Positions 28,635 to 38,024 of a DNA stretch of 64,000 bases are shown piece after piece. The notes below the pieces were generated by a model. The model was given only the letters and a program-made list of their open reading frames with translations, did no database searches and had not been told where the DNA came from. Positions within the stretch are counted from its first letter, which is position 1; every line of letters starts with the position of its first letter. Made by a program: the position numbers and the translations under genes. This DNA comes from an uncultured Candidatus Poseidoniales archaeon (GTDB lineage: Archaea; Thermoplasmatota; Poseidoniia; Poseidoniales; Poseidoniaceae), in the NCBI GenBank assembly GCA_902625885.1, contig CACODE010000001.1, forward strand, positions 131,770 through 195,769, read 5' to 3'.

Positions 28635-30710
28635 AGAAATCTCGTCGACCGGCCGTCCCCAGGCATCAAGCGCCTTCGGCCCGCTTTCATCACCAGATTC
28701 CTGCAGAACTTCCTGTGTTTTGTTCTTCAGGGACGGCACAGAGAAAACAGCGCTTGCCGAGGAGAGAAACAAGATGCAGAAGATGATACCGATGACGCGA
28801 CCGGGGGCCGTCCATGTTTCAAGGACCGAGTTGCTGTTGGCTGTGGCATGAAGTTCCAACGATATCTGCCAGGACTGACCCGTGTCCGTTGACAAGACAA
28901 TGGTGCCGTACACCCACATATTTTCGGATAGAAGGTCGCGTGGCTCGATGGTGAGTTTGTAACTTGTATCATCGTCAAGTTCGACAAAGGCCTGTCCAGT
29001 TGCTACCCTTTCCAAAGGGCCGTCGAAGGCGATGGAGACCCGCTGTTTGTTATCACCAAGCGATTCAATCGGGACTTCAAGAACCGTGTTTCGTTCTGGA
29101 TGAATTGTCGCTTTGTACACGGTGCTTACCGGAACCCTGTTGAGAATCTGTACAGGATAACGCACATCCACGATGTCTGAACCGCACGAGATATTTCCTT
29201 CGATGTACAGCATCGAATTCGGCGTTCCTTCACGTTCGAAGACGATGCGATATCGGTCGGCTTCATTGACAACCGAAACCCCGCGGCCATCAGAAGCCTC
29301 CAAATTCCCTGTGCAGACACCTTCCTCGCCCGAGATTGCCAAGTCAATACTCTCGTTTGGTAGCAAAACGGAACCGTGGTCGGGAAGGTCAAAACTGAAC
29401 GAAGGATTGCAATGGTCGGCCGTGAACGAAACCGTTGGTTCCGCCTCACCCGAAACGGTCGCCACCCACGGCACAAGCAGGCCGTCATGCGTCCGAATTT
29501 TGACACCTTCAGCACCAAATTTCGAATCGTTCAGGAAGAGGTCACTCGCCTCACCTTGGTTGGAACCCTTGACCAAGTCATCGCCTTCATCGGCTTCAAC
29601 AACCTTGAGCCAAGGCTGGTTTGGATTGGTGTTGACTTCATTTCGTTCAAAGTCCCCCACACTTCTGTCTTGGTACGAAACAAGCAGACCATGACCTGGC
29701 AACCGGCTGTCGTACCCAGAATCGGAACGGTATTCAATGAACACCGATTCATGCTCAGCAATTGGAATCTTAAGCACGTCACCGCCTTCAGTGACCCCAT
29801 CCAAAACGATGGACTGGCCGATGCACGGCCGTTCTGCTGTTTGAGGCCATTCCAGTTCAAGGGTTTTGATTCGCTCCGGTCGAACCAACTCAAGGTTGGC
29901 ACCCGTCGGCATCGCTGGCCAACGGCCACCACCGTTCCAATTTCCGCTGGCCATGATGTCCCAATCCCCTGGACCTTTCCACGATTGGTGATTGACATCG
30001 TCGTGAACAGGGTAAAGATCGACCGCACCCATTTGATGAAGCATCTCATGGATAATCGTGCCCACACCGCTTGATCCGGTCTGGAGGCTCGCCATCGTGT
30101 AGTGCTCAATGCTCAAGCCGCCAGGGAGAACGATGGGATTGTTGAATTGTGTGTAATGGCTCCATATTCGATTGGTGATGCTCGGACTTTCCTCTTGGCC
30201 TTTGGTCGTATGAAGGACGAGGAATCTGTCAATTTCTCCGTCTTCGTTGAGGTCGTACATGGACCAATTGACATCGTCTTTTACCGAAAAAACGGCCTCT
30301 TCCGCCAAGGCTGCTGGCAAAAACGTACCGTCTCCGGCGGTGTCTTTACCCCCGACGTCCTGACCGTAGTCTTCCAAGTTCATTGACGCCCTCACCACCT
30401 GCGGATGCACGACGTGCCGAAGGGTGCCTTCTCGTCCAGAAAGCTGGTCGATGTAGGGAGCAACAGCTTGGTCGATCAGGTTCTCAGCTTCATCTGGGCC
30501 CCATCCGTTTTCTGCGGGATGTGCATCGAAATCAACCACAACAACGAGCCATCGTTCCTCATTTTGCAACGTGACCAGTGCAGGGATGTCGTTGGGTTGA
30601 TCTGGCCCTGGGCCAAGCAACCAATCTTCTACCAACGCTTCGTTAGCAAAGGTCCACCCTGCTGACACCAGAAACAACATGGCGAGTACAGCTGCCAACG
30701 CCCGTCGCAT
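28605..30710 (-). CDS. Secreted M6-like metalloprotease with C-terminal TM anchor
   Basis: Signal peptide, GTIIHEMLHQMGAVDLYP zinc motif, GPGDWDIMASGNWNGGG, C-terminal VIGIIFCILFLSSASAVF. Confidence 0.85.
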   Translation of the reverse strand: MRRALAAVLAMLFLVSAGWTFANEALVEDWLLGPGPDQPNDIPALVTLQNEERWLVVVVDFDAHPAENGWGPDEAENLIDQAVAPYIDQLSGREGTLRHVVHPQVVRASMNLEDYGQDVGGKDTAGDGTFLPAALAEEAVFSVKDDVNWSMYDLNEDGEIDRFLVLHTTKGQEESPSITNRIWSHYTQFNNPIVLPGGLSIEHYTMASLQTGSSGVGTIIHEMLHQMGAVDLYPVHDDVNHQSWKGPGDWDIMASGNWNGGGRWPAMPTGANLELVRPERIKTLELEWPQTAERPCIGQSIVLDGVTEGGDVLKIPIAEHESVFIEYRSDSGYDSRLPGHGLLVSYQDRSVGDFERNEVNTNPNQPWLKVVEADEGDDLVKGSNQGEASDLFLNDSKFGAEGVKIRTHDGLLVPWVATVSGEAEPTVSFTADHCNPSFSFDLPDHGSVLLPNESIDLAISGEEGVCTGNLEASDGRGVSVVNEADRYRIVFEREGTPNSMLYIEGNISCGSDIVDVRYPVQILNRVPVSTVYKATIHPERNTVLEVPIESLGDNKQRVSIAFDGPLERVATGQAFVELDDDTSYKLTIEPRDLLSENMWVYGTIVLSTDTGQSWQISLELHATANSNSVLETWTAPGRVIGIIFCILFLSSASAVFSVPSLKNKTQEVLQESGDESGPKALDAWGRPVDEISSADAFDVQE

Positions 30711-30782
30711 GGGCTGGTGTCGTGGTTGCTGTGTTTGAACCTTCGTTGAGTTCGTGAAGAGAACCGTTTCACTCGGCGGTGT

Positions 30783-31871
30783 TTAGCGAGATGCGTTGTC
30801 ACCAAGGAGAGTGATAAACGGGTGCTCCAAGGCAACACTGGCATCGCGACCTTCCTGGTGGAGCGTGATGCCCATTCTTCGGAAATTTTCAGACAAGGAT
30901 TCGTGGATGTTGGGTTCCACCCCGCAAACGATGAGGTCCGTTATGCGTGCATGATTGAGAAAGAGCAACACGCGCTCACGGTCTTCCTGATTGTGCTGAA
31001 GGCTGTTTACGGTTAGAATGGCGACGCCGATGTCCGCTGCTTGTTCCGGTGTATAGGCCGAATGTGCGCCGTCGGTTTCAACAATCACCAACTTGCGCCG
31101 CCGCCCATCATCATCAAACCATTCGGAAAGTCGTCCCTTTACGATACCTGATTGCGTGAGCCAAGGCCGCGCGACGACCTCGCTGCCAGCGACGAGGAAC
31201 ACAACCATGGGTATCGACAGGGCTTGAGCCTGCGCTGGGACGGTTAGCAGCATCAACAGGCCCGCTATGCCGTACGTGCGAATCCGCCACCAGTCAGCGG
31301 TGGCTTTCGTGAGAATGTTCATTCGACCCGCCATAATGAGAATAAACCACGTTCCAAACACCAAGGCAAACATCCAGGTTAGGTAAGTTGCGACGGTTAA
31401 CATCTCCAAGGCGTTGTATTCAGGTGTTAGACCGCTTGATATGTTGGCGTTGTGGCCAAATGTAAACAGGATAGGAAGAAGTTTCGTCGTCAGGAGGAAG
31501 AACCCTCCAACAAACATCAGGCAGCCCAGAGTTGCGATCCTCGTCAGCGCGCGCTGTTCATCCTTGGTGAGCCCTGTTTTGGCAAAGGCGTGGAACTGAT
31601 GAAACATCACCGGCATGGTTGAAAAAAAGCCTAGGAAGAGGGAGGAAAGCCAACGCACTTCCGTCCAGTGGGCCGGCCCGTAAACGTTGAGGCAGTCGTC
31701 TTGGCAGGGTTGAAGGGATTGCAGGAACGTTTTCAGCACGTCGTCAATAAAAAACGACCAAATCACGGTCAGGACGGCCACCAGAACAAAGACAAAACCC
31801 GCTCGCTTTGAAAAGTCGTTCAGGTGACTCTGGACGGCTTTTTCAGCATCCGATTCAAGAAGAATCGCCAT
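30783..31871 (-). CDS. tatC: Sec-independent translocase TatC with C-terminal extension
   Basis: SHLNDFSKRAGFVFVLVAVLTVIWSFF, multiple TM segments, ~120-aa soluble extension after the last TM. Confidence 0.8.
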   Translation of the reverse strand: MAILLESDAEKAVQSHLNDFSKRAGFVFVLVAVLTVIWSFFIDDVLKTFLQSLQPCQDDCLNVYGPAHWTEVRWLSSLFLGFFSTMPVMFHQFHAFAKTGLTKDEQRALTRIATLGCLMFVGGFFLLTTKLLPILFTFGHNANISSGLTPEYNALEMLTVATYLTWMFALVFGTWFILIMAGRMNILTKATADWWRIRTYGIAGLLMLLTVPAQAQALSIPMVVFLVAGSEVVARPWLTQSGIVKGRLSEWFDDDGRRRKLVIVETDGAHSAYTPEQAADIGVAILTVNSLQHNQEDRERVLLFLNHARITDLIVCGVEPNIHESLSENFRRMGITLHQEGRDASVALEHPFITLLGDNASR

Positions 31872-31881
31872 GGTTGCCCAC

Positions 31882-32841
31882 TCAAACCAAATCGGTGTAT
31901 ATCTTCGGTGCTCTTGCTTGCACAATGGTTCTGTAGACACCGAAGATAGCCCATAACGTCAGCATGCCCGTGACGAGGACAACGCCCCAGGGCTGTCCGC
32001 TGTCAACCGTGTAAGCGAAGAGTATCGCCAAACCCGCAGACAAGACACCTCGCCTGAGGCCTTGAGGTACAGCCAAACTTTTGTCGAGATGCACAGGGCC
32101 GCCGCCAAACCGCCGTTCGTAGAATTCTCCTTGTATGACCGCAGCGACGATGATCAACGAGAGTGTGGTCCAGTAGTACAAGTTGCCGTTGTCGAAGAAT
32201 TGTGCTGCTATGCCTTCTTGACGCTCGGCTTCAATGGCTTCGGGATCCTCCTCAGCCACGAAAAGAGATTCGTAATCGCCGACGCTAATGGTCCGCAGGG
32301 CGATGTCTTCATCGGTAGCGATAACGGTATCACCGGGTTCACTGATGGTAAACGTGAGGATGTTCCACTTGTCATCCTCGTTTGGGTTTCCGTCCCCGTT
32401 CACGGCGTTCCCAACCAGTTTGAAATTCGCAGGACCAACATCTTCTGCGGGAGCGGTCCATTGAACAACCCAGTCGTTACCCGGTTCGGATTGCGAGAGC
32501 GCGCTCGGTTCGTCTGGAACGGCTTGACTTCCCTCGCCGGGTATCAGCGTACCGATGCCTTCGTCCCAGAACAGGAATCCTCCGCCGTCGTTGGACGCAT
32601 GTTGGAGCGAGATGGTGAAGGTGTAGGTTTCGCTAACGTTGTAGGCGCGAGGCACGCCAGAGACAGAGACGACCACTTCGATGGAAGGCGCCCCTCCACC
32701 GTGACATGTGCAACCTTGGTCGATCACAAGGTTCCCCCCACCGGCGTCCCAGGGAGGACCGTTTGGGTTTCCTAGAACGGGGGCGACGAGGATGATTGAG
32801 AGAACAACCATCAGCGAAAAGTTACGGAAGTTCCGTTTCAC
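31882..32841 (-). CDS. Secreted/membrane protein with CTCHG motif and reeler-like beta domain
   Basis: Signal peptide, DQGCTCHGGGAPSIEVVVS, beta-domain, C-terminal TMs. Confidence 0.6.
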   Translation of the reverse strand: MKRNFRNFSLMVVLSIILVAPVLGNPNGPPWDAGGGNLVIDQGCTCHGGGAPSIEVVVSVSGVPRAYNVSETYTFTISLQHASNDGGGFLFWDEGIGTLIPGEGSQAVPDEPSALSQSEPGNDWVVQWTAPAEDVGPANFKLVGNAVNGDGNPNEDDKWNILTFTISEPGDTVIATDEDIALRTISVGDYESLFVAEEDPEAIEAERQEGIAAQFFDNGNLYYWTTLSLIIVAAVIQGEFYERRFGGGPVHLDKSLAVPQGLRRGVLSAGLAILFAYTVDSGQPWGVVLVTGMLTLWAIFGVYRTIVQARAPKIYTDLV

Positions 32842-32913
32842 CAGCCCACCCTGCTTTTTCCACTCGTCTCGGCTCTTTGAATCTTACTTCAAAATGCCGT
32901 GAAAGCCACCGTT

Positions 32914-34335
32914 TCATATCTCTTTGATGGCGTTGTTGAGCCCAGTCATCATGGCTTTGCCATCGCCAAACAGCATCATGGTTTTGTCCATGTAAAACAG
33001 GTCGTTGTCAACACCGGCATAACCCACCGATAGTGAGCGCTTGATGATGACCACGGTCCGGGCCTGGTCGGCATCGATGATGGGCATGCCTGCAAGAGGA
33101 CCCTCACCGGTGCGCGCGGCAGGGTTGCACGTGTCGTTAGCGCCAATGATTACCGCAACATCGCATTCAGGGAATTCAGGGTTGATCTCGTCCATCTCAA
33201 TGAGTTGCTCGTAAGGGACGTTGGCTTCGGCCAGCAAGACGTTCATGTGTCCCGGCATACGGCCCGCCACTGGGTGGATGGCGTACTTGACTTCCGTGCC
33301 AAATTTCTCTTCGATGAGATCGCCAAATTCCTTGACTTGATGTTGGCATTGCGACACGGCCATACCGTATCCTGGGACGATGATCACCTTTTGTGCACCG
33401 TCGACCATCATGGCGACTTCGTCTGGGTCGGAACCGACCTTGGTGCGGGTTACCGTTTCTTTGGTGCTACCACCAAAGGACTTGAACAGCACATCTGGCA
33501 AGGTTCTGTTCATCGCTTTGCACATGATGAACGTGAGGATGAGGCCTGAAGCCCCAACAAGAGATCCTGCCACAATGAGGACCGGATTGCTGATGATGAA
33601 GCCGGTGAAAGCCGCAGCGATTCCCGATAGCGAGTTCAGGAGCGAGACGACCACCGGCATGTCGGCACCGCCGATGGGCAGGACCAACACAATACCGAGC
33701 AAACAGGAAATGCCGATAATCGCCCACAAATAATCCGTGTTGGTAGGTTCTTGTATTGACATCACGATGAGTGCAAGAACGCTCACAGTAAGCAAAACCT
33801 TGACCGGGTTGAGCCATGCAGGGCCCCATGTCGGTGTGCTGAACCACTTTCCAAAGATTTGAACGCCACCCTTGAGTTTGAACATGGCCAAAATGGAGCC
33901 GGTGAGGGTCATCCATCCAACGAGGGCCGACAATCCTGCAGCGACCATGACCACCTGCAGCGTCAACCCGGTTGGAAGGGCCAACGAAGTGTCTTCAATG
34001 TACTTCCATGTCTCTGAGAGGGCCACGAGGGCAGAGGCGGCCCCGCCGAATCCGTTGAACAAAGCCACGAGTTCTGGCATGCCGGTCATCTCAACCTTGA
34101 CGGCCATGATCGCACCGATGACGGAACCCAAGACCAAACCCGCCACGATGAGTTCCCAATTCAAGCCTCCAGCCGAGAGCTGCATGTCCACAACGGTGGT
34201 GATGACGGCGACGAGCATGCCCATAGCGCCGTATTGATTGCCACGCGGTGCCGTGCGGGGATGCCCGAGTTTCTTCAATCCGAAGATGAACAAAGCGGCC
34301 GAGAGCAGATAGCCAAGCGGAATCCATGCTTCCAT
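32914..34335 (-). CDS. pntB: NAD(P) transhydrogenase subunit beta
   Basis: FNGFGGAASALVALSE, VIIVPGYGMAVSQCQHQVKEFGD, HPVAGRMPGHMNVLLAEANVPY, VIIGANDTCNPAA. Confidence 0.95.
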   Translation of the reverse strand: MEAWIPLGYLLSAALFIFGLKKLGHPRTAPRGNQYGAMGMLVAVITTVVDMQLSAGGLNWELIVAGLVLGSVIGAIMAVKVEMTGMPELVALFNGFGGAASALVALSETWKYIEDTSLALPTGLTLQVVMVAAGLSALVGWMTLTGSILAMFKLKGGVQIFGKWFSTPTWGPAWLNPVKVLLTVSVLALIVMSIQEPTNTDYLWAIIGISCLLGIVLVLPIGGADMPVVVSLLNSLSGIAAAFTGFIISNPVLIVAGSLVGASGLILTFIMCKAMNRTLPDVLFKSFGGSTKETVTRTKVGSDPDEVAMMVDGAQKVIIVPGYGMAVSQCQHQVKEFGDLIEEKFGTEVKYAIHPVAGRMPGHMNVLLAEANVPYEQLIEMDEINPEFPECDVAVIIGANDTCNPAARTGEGPLAGMPIIDADQARTVVIIKRSLSVGYAGVDNDLFYMDKTMMLFGDGKAMMTGLNNAIKEI

Positions 34336-34336
34336 T

Positions 34337-34648
34337 TCAGGCCCTCCTGTTCTTTCCTGCAATCATGTTCAGCATGCGATTGGTCACGGCAAAACCCCCG
34401 ACCACGTTGATCATGGCCAACACCAAGGCGACGAAGGCCAAGAGCCCCGAAACCAACGTTTCACCGCCCTGGTAAGCCACGTTAGCCCCCAGAAGTGCGC
34501 CGACCACGCTGATGCCAGAAATGGCGTTAGCGCCGCTCATGAGCGGAGTATGGAGTGTGGCTGGAACTTTTGTGATCAGTTCAAAACCGAGGAAAATAGC
34601 GAGCATAAAGAGGGTCAGATTGGCTATCAGTGAGGCTTCAGTTATCAT
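34337..34648 (-). CDS. pntAB: NAD(P) transhydrogenase subunit alpha part 2 (TM)
   Basis: LHTPLMSGANAISGISVVGALL...VVGGFAVTNRMLNMI. Confidence 0.95.
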   Translation of the reverse strand: MITEASLIANLTLFMLAIFLGFELITKVPATLHTPLMSGANAISGISVVGALLGANVAYQGGETLVSGLLAFVALVLAMINVVGGFAVTNRMLNMIAGKNRRA

Positions 34649-35814
34649 TCAACCACCCCCGCTAAGCGAGATTGCTTGGGATGGATGGTGCCGTCTTTGC
34701 AGATGAGCACACCACCCATGCCGTTGACGTAGAAATCAGAACCCTCAGGTGCGCCGACCAGAATATCGTCTTCGTCGGAGATGACGACGGCACCCGTTTC
34801 TTTGTCCACAAGTGAGGTGAAGAACGTTGTCAAGTTGTTGGAGTACAACATGGAGGCCGTGTTGGCAAGCGTGCCCGGGAGGTTTGAGGTGCCAACGATG
34901 ATGACACCGTTATCGGTCGTGATGACTTCGCCTTGGACGGTGTCTTCGCAATTTCCTCCAACATCGGCGTTCATGTCAACGACAACGGCGCCTGACTTGA
35001 AATTGGCAACGGCCGTTGATGGAACGGTGATGGGTGCGGGTCTTCCGAAAATTCGGGCCGTGGTGACGATGATGTCGGCGTCTGCTGCTACACCGCAGAC
35101 GGTGTCGTTCACCTTTTGGATAAATTCGGGCGTGAGCGGTTTGGCGTAGCCGGATTCGTCTTCGAAATCGTCCATACCGTCCACTTCAATGAAGCGCCCA
35201 CCTACCGACTCAATTTGCTCTGCGGCCGACTTTCGAACGTCCGAAGCGAACACGATAGCACCGAGTCGCTTTGCGGTAGCGATGGCTTGCAGTCCCGCCA
35301 CACCGCTGCCCATGATGACGACCTTGGCCGGCCGTATGGTCCCTGCTGAGGTGGTCATCATCGGTATGCCCTTGGGCACTTGTGCGGCACCGAGCAGGAC
35401 GGCTTTGTAGCCCGCTAGGTTGTCTTGACTGGAATTGACGTCCATGGATTGGGCTCTTGACAGGCGGCGAGGGATCATGTCCATGGATAGCAAGGTGATG
35501 TTGGCATCCATGCAGGCCTTCACGTATTCTGGATGTCGGAATGGATCCGAGACACAGGCAAGGTTGGCACCTGCGGCAATGCCATCAACGCCTGGAAAGC
35601 GAATGCATACGAGGTTCTCGCACGCTAGCGCTTCAGCCCGAGACACAATTTTCGCACCGGCATCGACATAATCGCTGTCGTGGTAGTTGGCGGCCATTCC
35701 GGCACCCTCCTCCACGAACACCTCAAATCCAGCCCGGGTCAACTTCTTCATGCTCGAAGGAACAATGCCGACTCGTGTCTCGCCCTCTGGTTCTTTTGGA
35801 ACACCGATTTTCAT
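34645..35814 (-). CDS. pntAA: NAD(P) transhydrogenase subunit alpha part 1
   Basis: MKIGVPKEPEGETRVGIVPSSMKKLTRAGFEVFVEEGAG, VVIMGSGVAGLQAIATAKRLGAIV. Confidence 0.95.
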   Translation of the reverse strand: MKIGVPKEPEGETRVGIVPSSMKKLTRAGFEVFVEEGAGMAANYHDSDYVDAGAKIVSRAEALACENLVCIRFPGVDGIAAGANLACVSDPFRHPEYVKACMDANITLLSMDMIPRRLSRAQSMDVNSSQDNLAGYKAVLLGAAQVPKGIPMMTTSAGTIRPAKVVIMGSGVAGLQAIATAKRLGAIVFASDVRKSAAEQIESVGGRFIEVDGMDDFEDESGYAKPLTPEFIQKVNDTVCGVAADADIIVTTARIFGRPAPITVPSTAVANFKSGAVVVDMNADVGGNCEDTVQGEVITTDNGVIIVGTSNLPGTLANTASMLYSNNLTTFFTSLVDKETGAVVISDEDDILVGAPEGSDFYVNGMGGVLICKDGTIHPKQSRLAGVVE

Positions 35815-35903
35815 GGTTTCACCATCTCCGTATCAACCCGAACTGTTGTACAAAATCGTCCACATGAAGGAGGTTATTAGATGCCACGCTCGCAATTATT
35901 GTA

Positions 35904-35970
35904 CCCTCACATCGTCATGTGCGTCACCGCCACCAAAACTGGCCACCATCTGACTTATGGACTGTGAGGG
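35904..35970. repeat. Spaced inverted repeat CCCTCACA...TGTGAGGG in pnt/mdh divergent intergenic region
   Basis: 8-bp perfect arms at 35904-35911 and 35963-35970. Confidence 0.6.
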
Positions 35971-35996
35971 AACAGTCGTGATCAGAAGTGAAACCT

Positions 35997-36935
35997 ATGG
36001 GGAGCGGTCGACGAAAAATTGCGGTCATTGGAGCGGGAAACGTTGGGGCAACGTGCGCCTTTGTGTTGGCGCAAATGAAAATTGCTGACATCGTATTGTT
36101 GGACATCTACGAAGGTTTCGCCAAGGGCAAAGCGCTTGATATGTCCCAGAACGCCAACGTGCTGAACTACGACGGCACGATCACAGGCACGGCCGACTAC
36201 AACGATATTTCTGGCGCTGAGGTCGTGGTCGTGACCTCTGGCTTTCCTCGACAACCTGGTATGACTCGAGAAGATTTGATCGGCAAAAATGCAGACATCG
36301 TTTCTCAGGTTGGTGCGGGCATCAAGGAACATGCACCCGAGGCTGTTGTTATCGTGGTGACCAATCCGCTGGACCTCATGACCTACCACATGCAGAAAGT
36401 CACGGGCTTCCCACCCGAGCGGGTTATCGGACAGGCCGGTATCCTCGACAGCGCAAGAATGGCGCATTTCATCGCTCTTGAGCTGAACTGTGCCGAGGAA
36501 GATGTTTCGCCAATGGTCCTCGGTGGCCACGGCGATACCATGGTGCCGCTTCCACGATACACCACGGTTGGTGGAATACCTATTACCCAACTCATGAGCG
36601 AAGAACGCATCCAAGCCATTAGCGCTCGAACGGCCGGTGGGGGCGGCGAAATTGTGAAGTTGCTTGAACGCGGTTCTGCCTTCTATGCACCCGGCTCGGC
36701 GGCGGCCATCATGGCCGAGTCCGTGCTTAACGACCGTCGTCGCCTCATCCCAGCGTCGTGCCTGCTTACCGGCCAGTACGGCCTTTCGGATGTCTACATT
36801 GGCGTCCCCTGCATTTTGGGAGCCAACGGCGTGGAGCGCATCTTTGAATTGGAATTGACCGATGAGGAACTCGCATCACTGCAAGGGTCTGGTGAGTTCT
36901 ACAAAGGCCAACTCAGCGATGTCCTTGGCTATTGA
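35997..36935 (+). CDS. mdh: Malate dehydrogenase (LDH-like family)
   Basis: KIAVIGAGNVGATCAFVLAQ, SGFPRQPGMTREDLIGKNADI, VVTNPLDLMTY, VLGGHGDTMVPL. Confidence 0.95.
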   Translation: MGSGRRKIAVIGAGNVGATCAFVLAQMKIADIVLLDIYEGFAKGKALDMSQNANVLNYDGTITGTADYNDISGAEVVVVTSGFPRQPGMTREDLIGKNADIVSQVGAGIKEHAPEAVVIVVTNPLDLMTYHMQKVTGFPPERVIGQAGILDSARMAHFIALELNCAEEDVSPMVLGGHGDTMVPLPRYTTVGGIPITQLMSEERIQAISARTAGGGGEIVKLLERGSAFYAPGSAAAIMAESVLNDRRRLIPASCLLTGQYGLSDVYIGVPCILGANGVERIFELELTDEELASLQGSGEFYKGQLSDVLGY

Positions 36936-37582
36936 ACCCGCTCAACAACGAGGCTGCTGTGTTGACCGATTGTGGTCGCTTTTTCAACGGGATTTGATTT
37001 CTTTCGAATCACGTAATCAATGCTGTTTCTGGTGCGCATTCTCGTGAGCACCTCTTGACCTATGTAGCAGCCCTTTTGAGGATGAACAAGGTCGCCGAGC
37101 CCGCCTTTCAAGGGATTGACTTTCTGGGTGATTTCGTGGGCGTAGAACGGTATTTGATGCTCAATCCGATGTTCAGTCCACGCTTCTTGGTCCCATGACG
37201 CCTGCCATTCGTGACGTACTGGGACAATGGCCATGCTGCCAAACCTGCTGTTGTGGTGGGTTGTGCCCTCAGGAAACTCACCCTCCCCGGTGCCGATGAA
37301 GACATCGTTGAGGTGGCTGATGTCGGTGATGGACACCTCTTGACCGAGGATTCTTTCCGTGAGGTGTGCAACCAGCGATTGTTTGTGAGGTGCGTACCCA
37401 ATCAGCGCAATTTGCTCGCCGACCGGGACCACTTCGCAAACGTCGACGATTTTCGCTGAACGGTTTGTAAAAACGGTTGTGCACGCCCCTTCAACCCGGT
37501 TGGTGGACAGCCCGTTGATGAAAGTCAGGACGTCGTTTCCCTGCAGGAGAAGGGCGTAGGCGTCGTGCCTCACCATGCCCAT
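36929..37582 (-). CDS. ygfZ: YgfZ/GcvT-like folate-binding protein
   Basis: LTFINGLSTNRVE ... LVHPQKGCYIGQEVLTRMRTR (KGCYxGQE motif). Confidence 0.85.
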   Translation of the reverse strand: MGMVRHDAYALLLQGNDVLTFINGLSTNRVEGACTTVFTNRSAKIVDVCEVVPVGEQIALIGYAPHKQSLVAHLTERILGQEVSITDISHLNDVFIGTGEGEFPEGTTHHNSRFGSMAIVPVRHEWQASWDQEAWTEHRIEHQIPFYAHEITQKVNPLKGGLGDLVHPQKGCYIGQEVLTRMRTRNSIDYVIRKKSNPVEKATTIGQHSSLVVERVQ

Positions 37583-37591
37583 GGCTGTGCC

Positions 37592-37972
37592 TCACGCGAA
37601 GGATTCACCGCATCCACAGGATGAACTGGCATTGGGGTTGTTGATCTTGAAGCCCCCGCCCATCAAGCGGTCGACATAGTCGATTTCAATGCCGTTCAAC
37701 AAATGGCTTGACGCCATCGGGACCAGCACTCGAAATCCGTTGATGTTGAGCTCTTGGCAAGGCGTATCGGTGCCTTCCACAATTTGCAAATCGTACATGT
37801 AGCCCGAACACCCTCCGCTCAAGACGCCGACGAGCAAGGCATGGCTCCTGTCGTCTCCGAAAGCGTCCTCAAGCATGGCCGTGGCTTTCTCCGTCAGTGT
37901 CAAATTGACGTCGACGACCTCCGGAGCGTGCAATTCCAACGCCGGCCCGGATTCACATGTACCGCAGTCCAT
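37592..37972 (-). CDS. HesB/IscA/ErpA-type Fe-S assembly accessory protein
   Basis: LLVGVLSGGCSGYMYDLQIV ... FKINNPNASSSCGCGESFA (three conserved Cys). Confidence 0.93.
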   Translation of the reverse strand: MDCGTCESGPALELHAPEVVDVNLTLTEKATAMLEDAFGDDRSHALLVGVLSGGCSGYMYDLQIVEGTDTPCQELNINGFRVLVPMASSHLLNGIEIDYVDRLMGGGFKINNPNASSSCGCGESFA

Positions 37973-38024
37973 GGTGTACCCAATCTGCCAGTGTTTTTGA
38001 AGTTGACTTCAAAAGGAGGATTGT

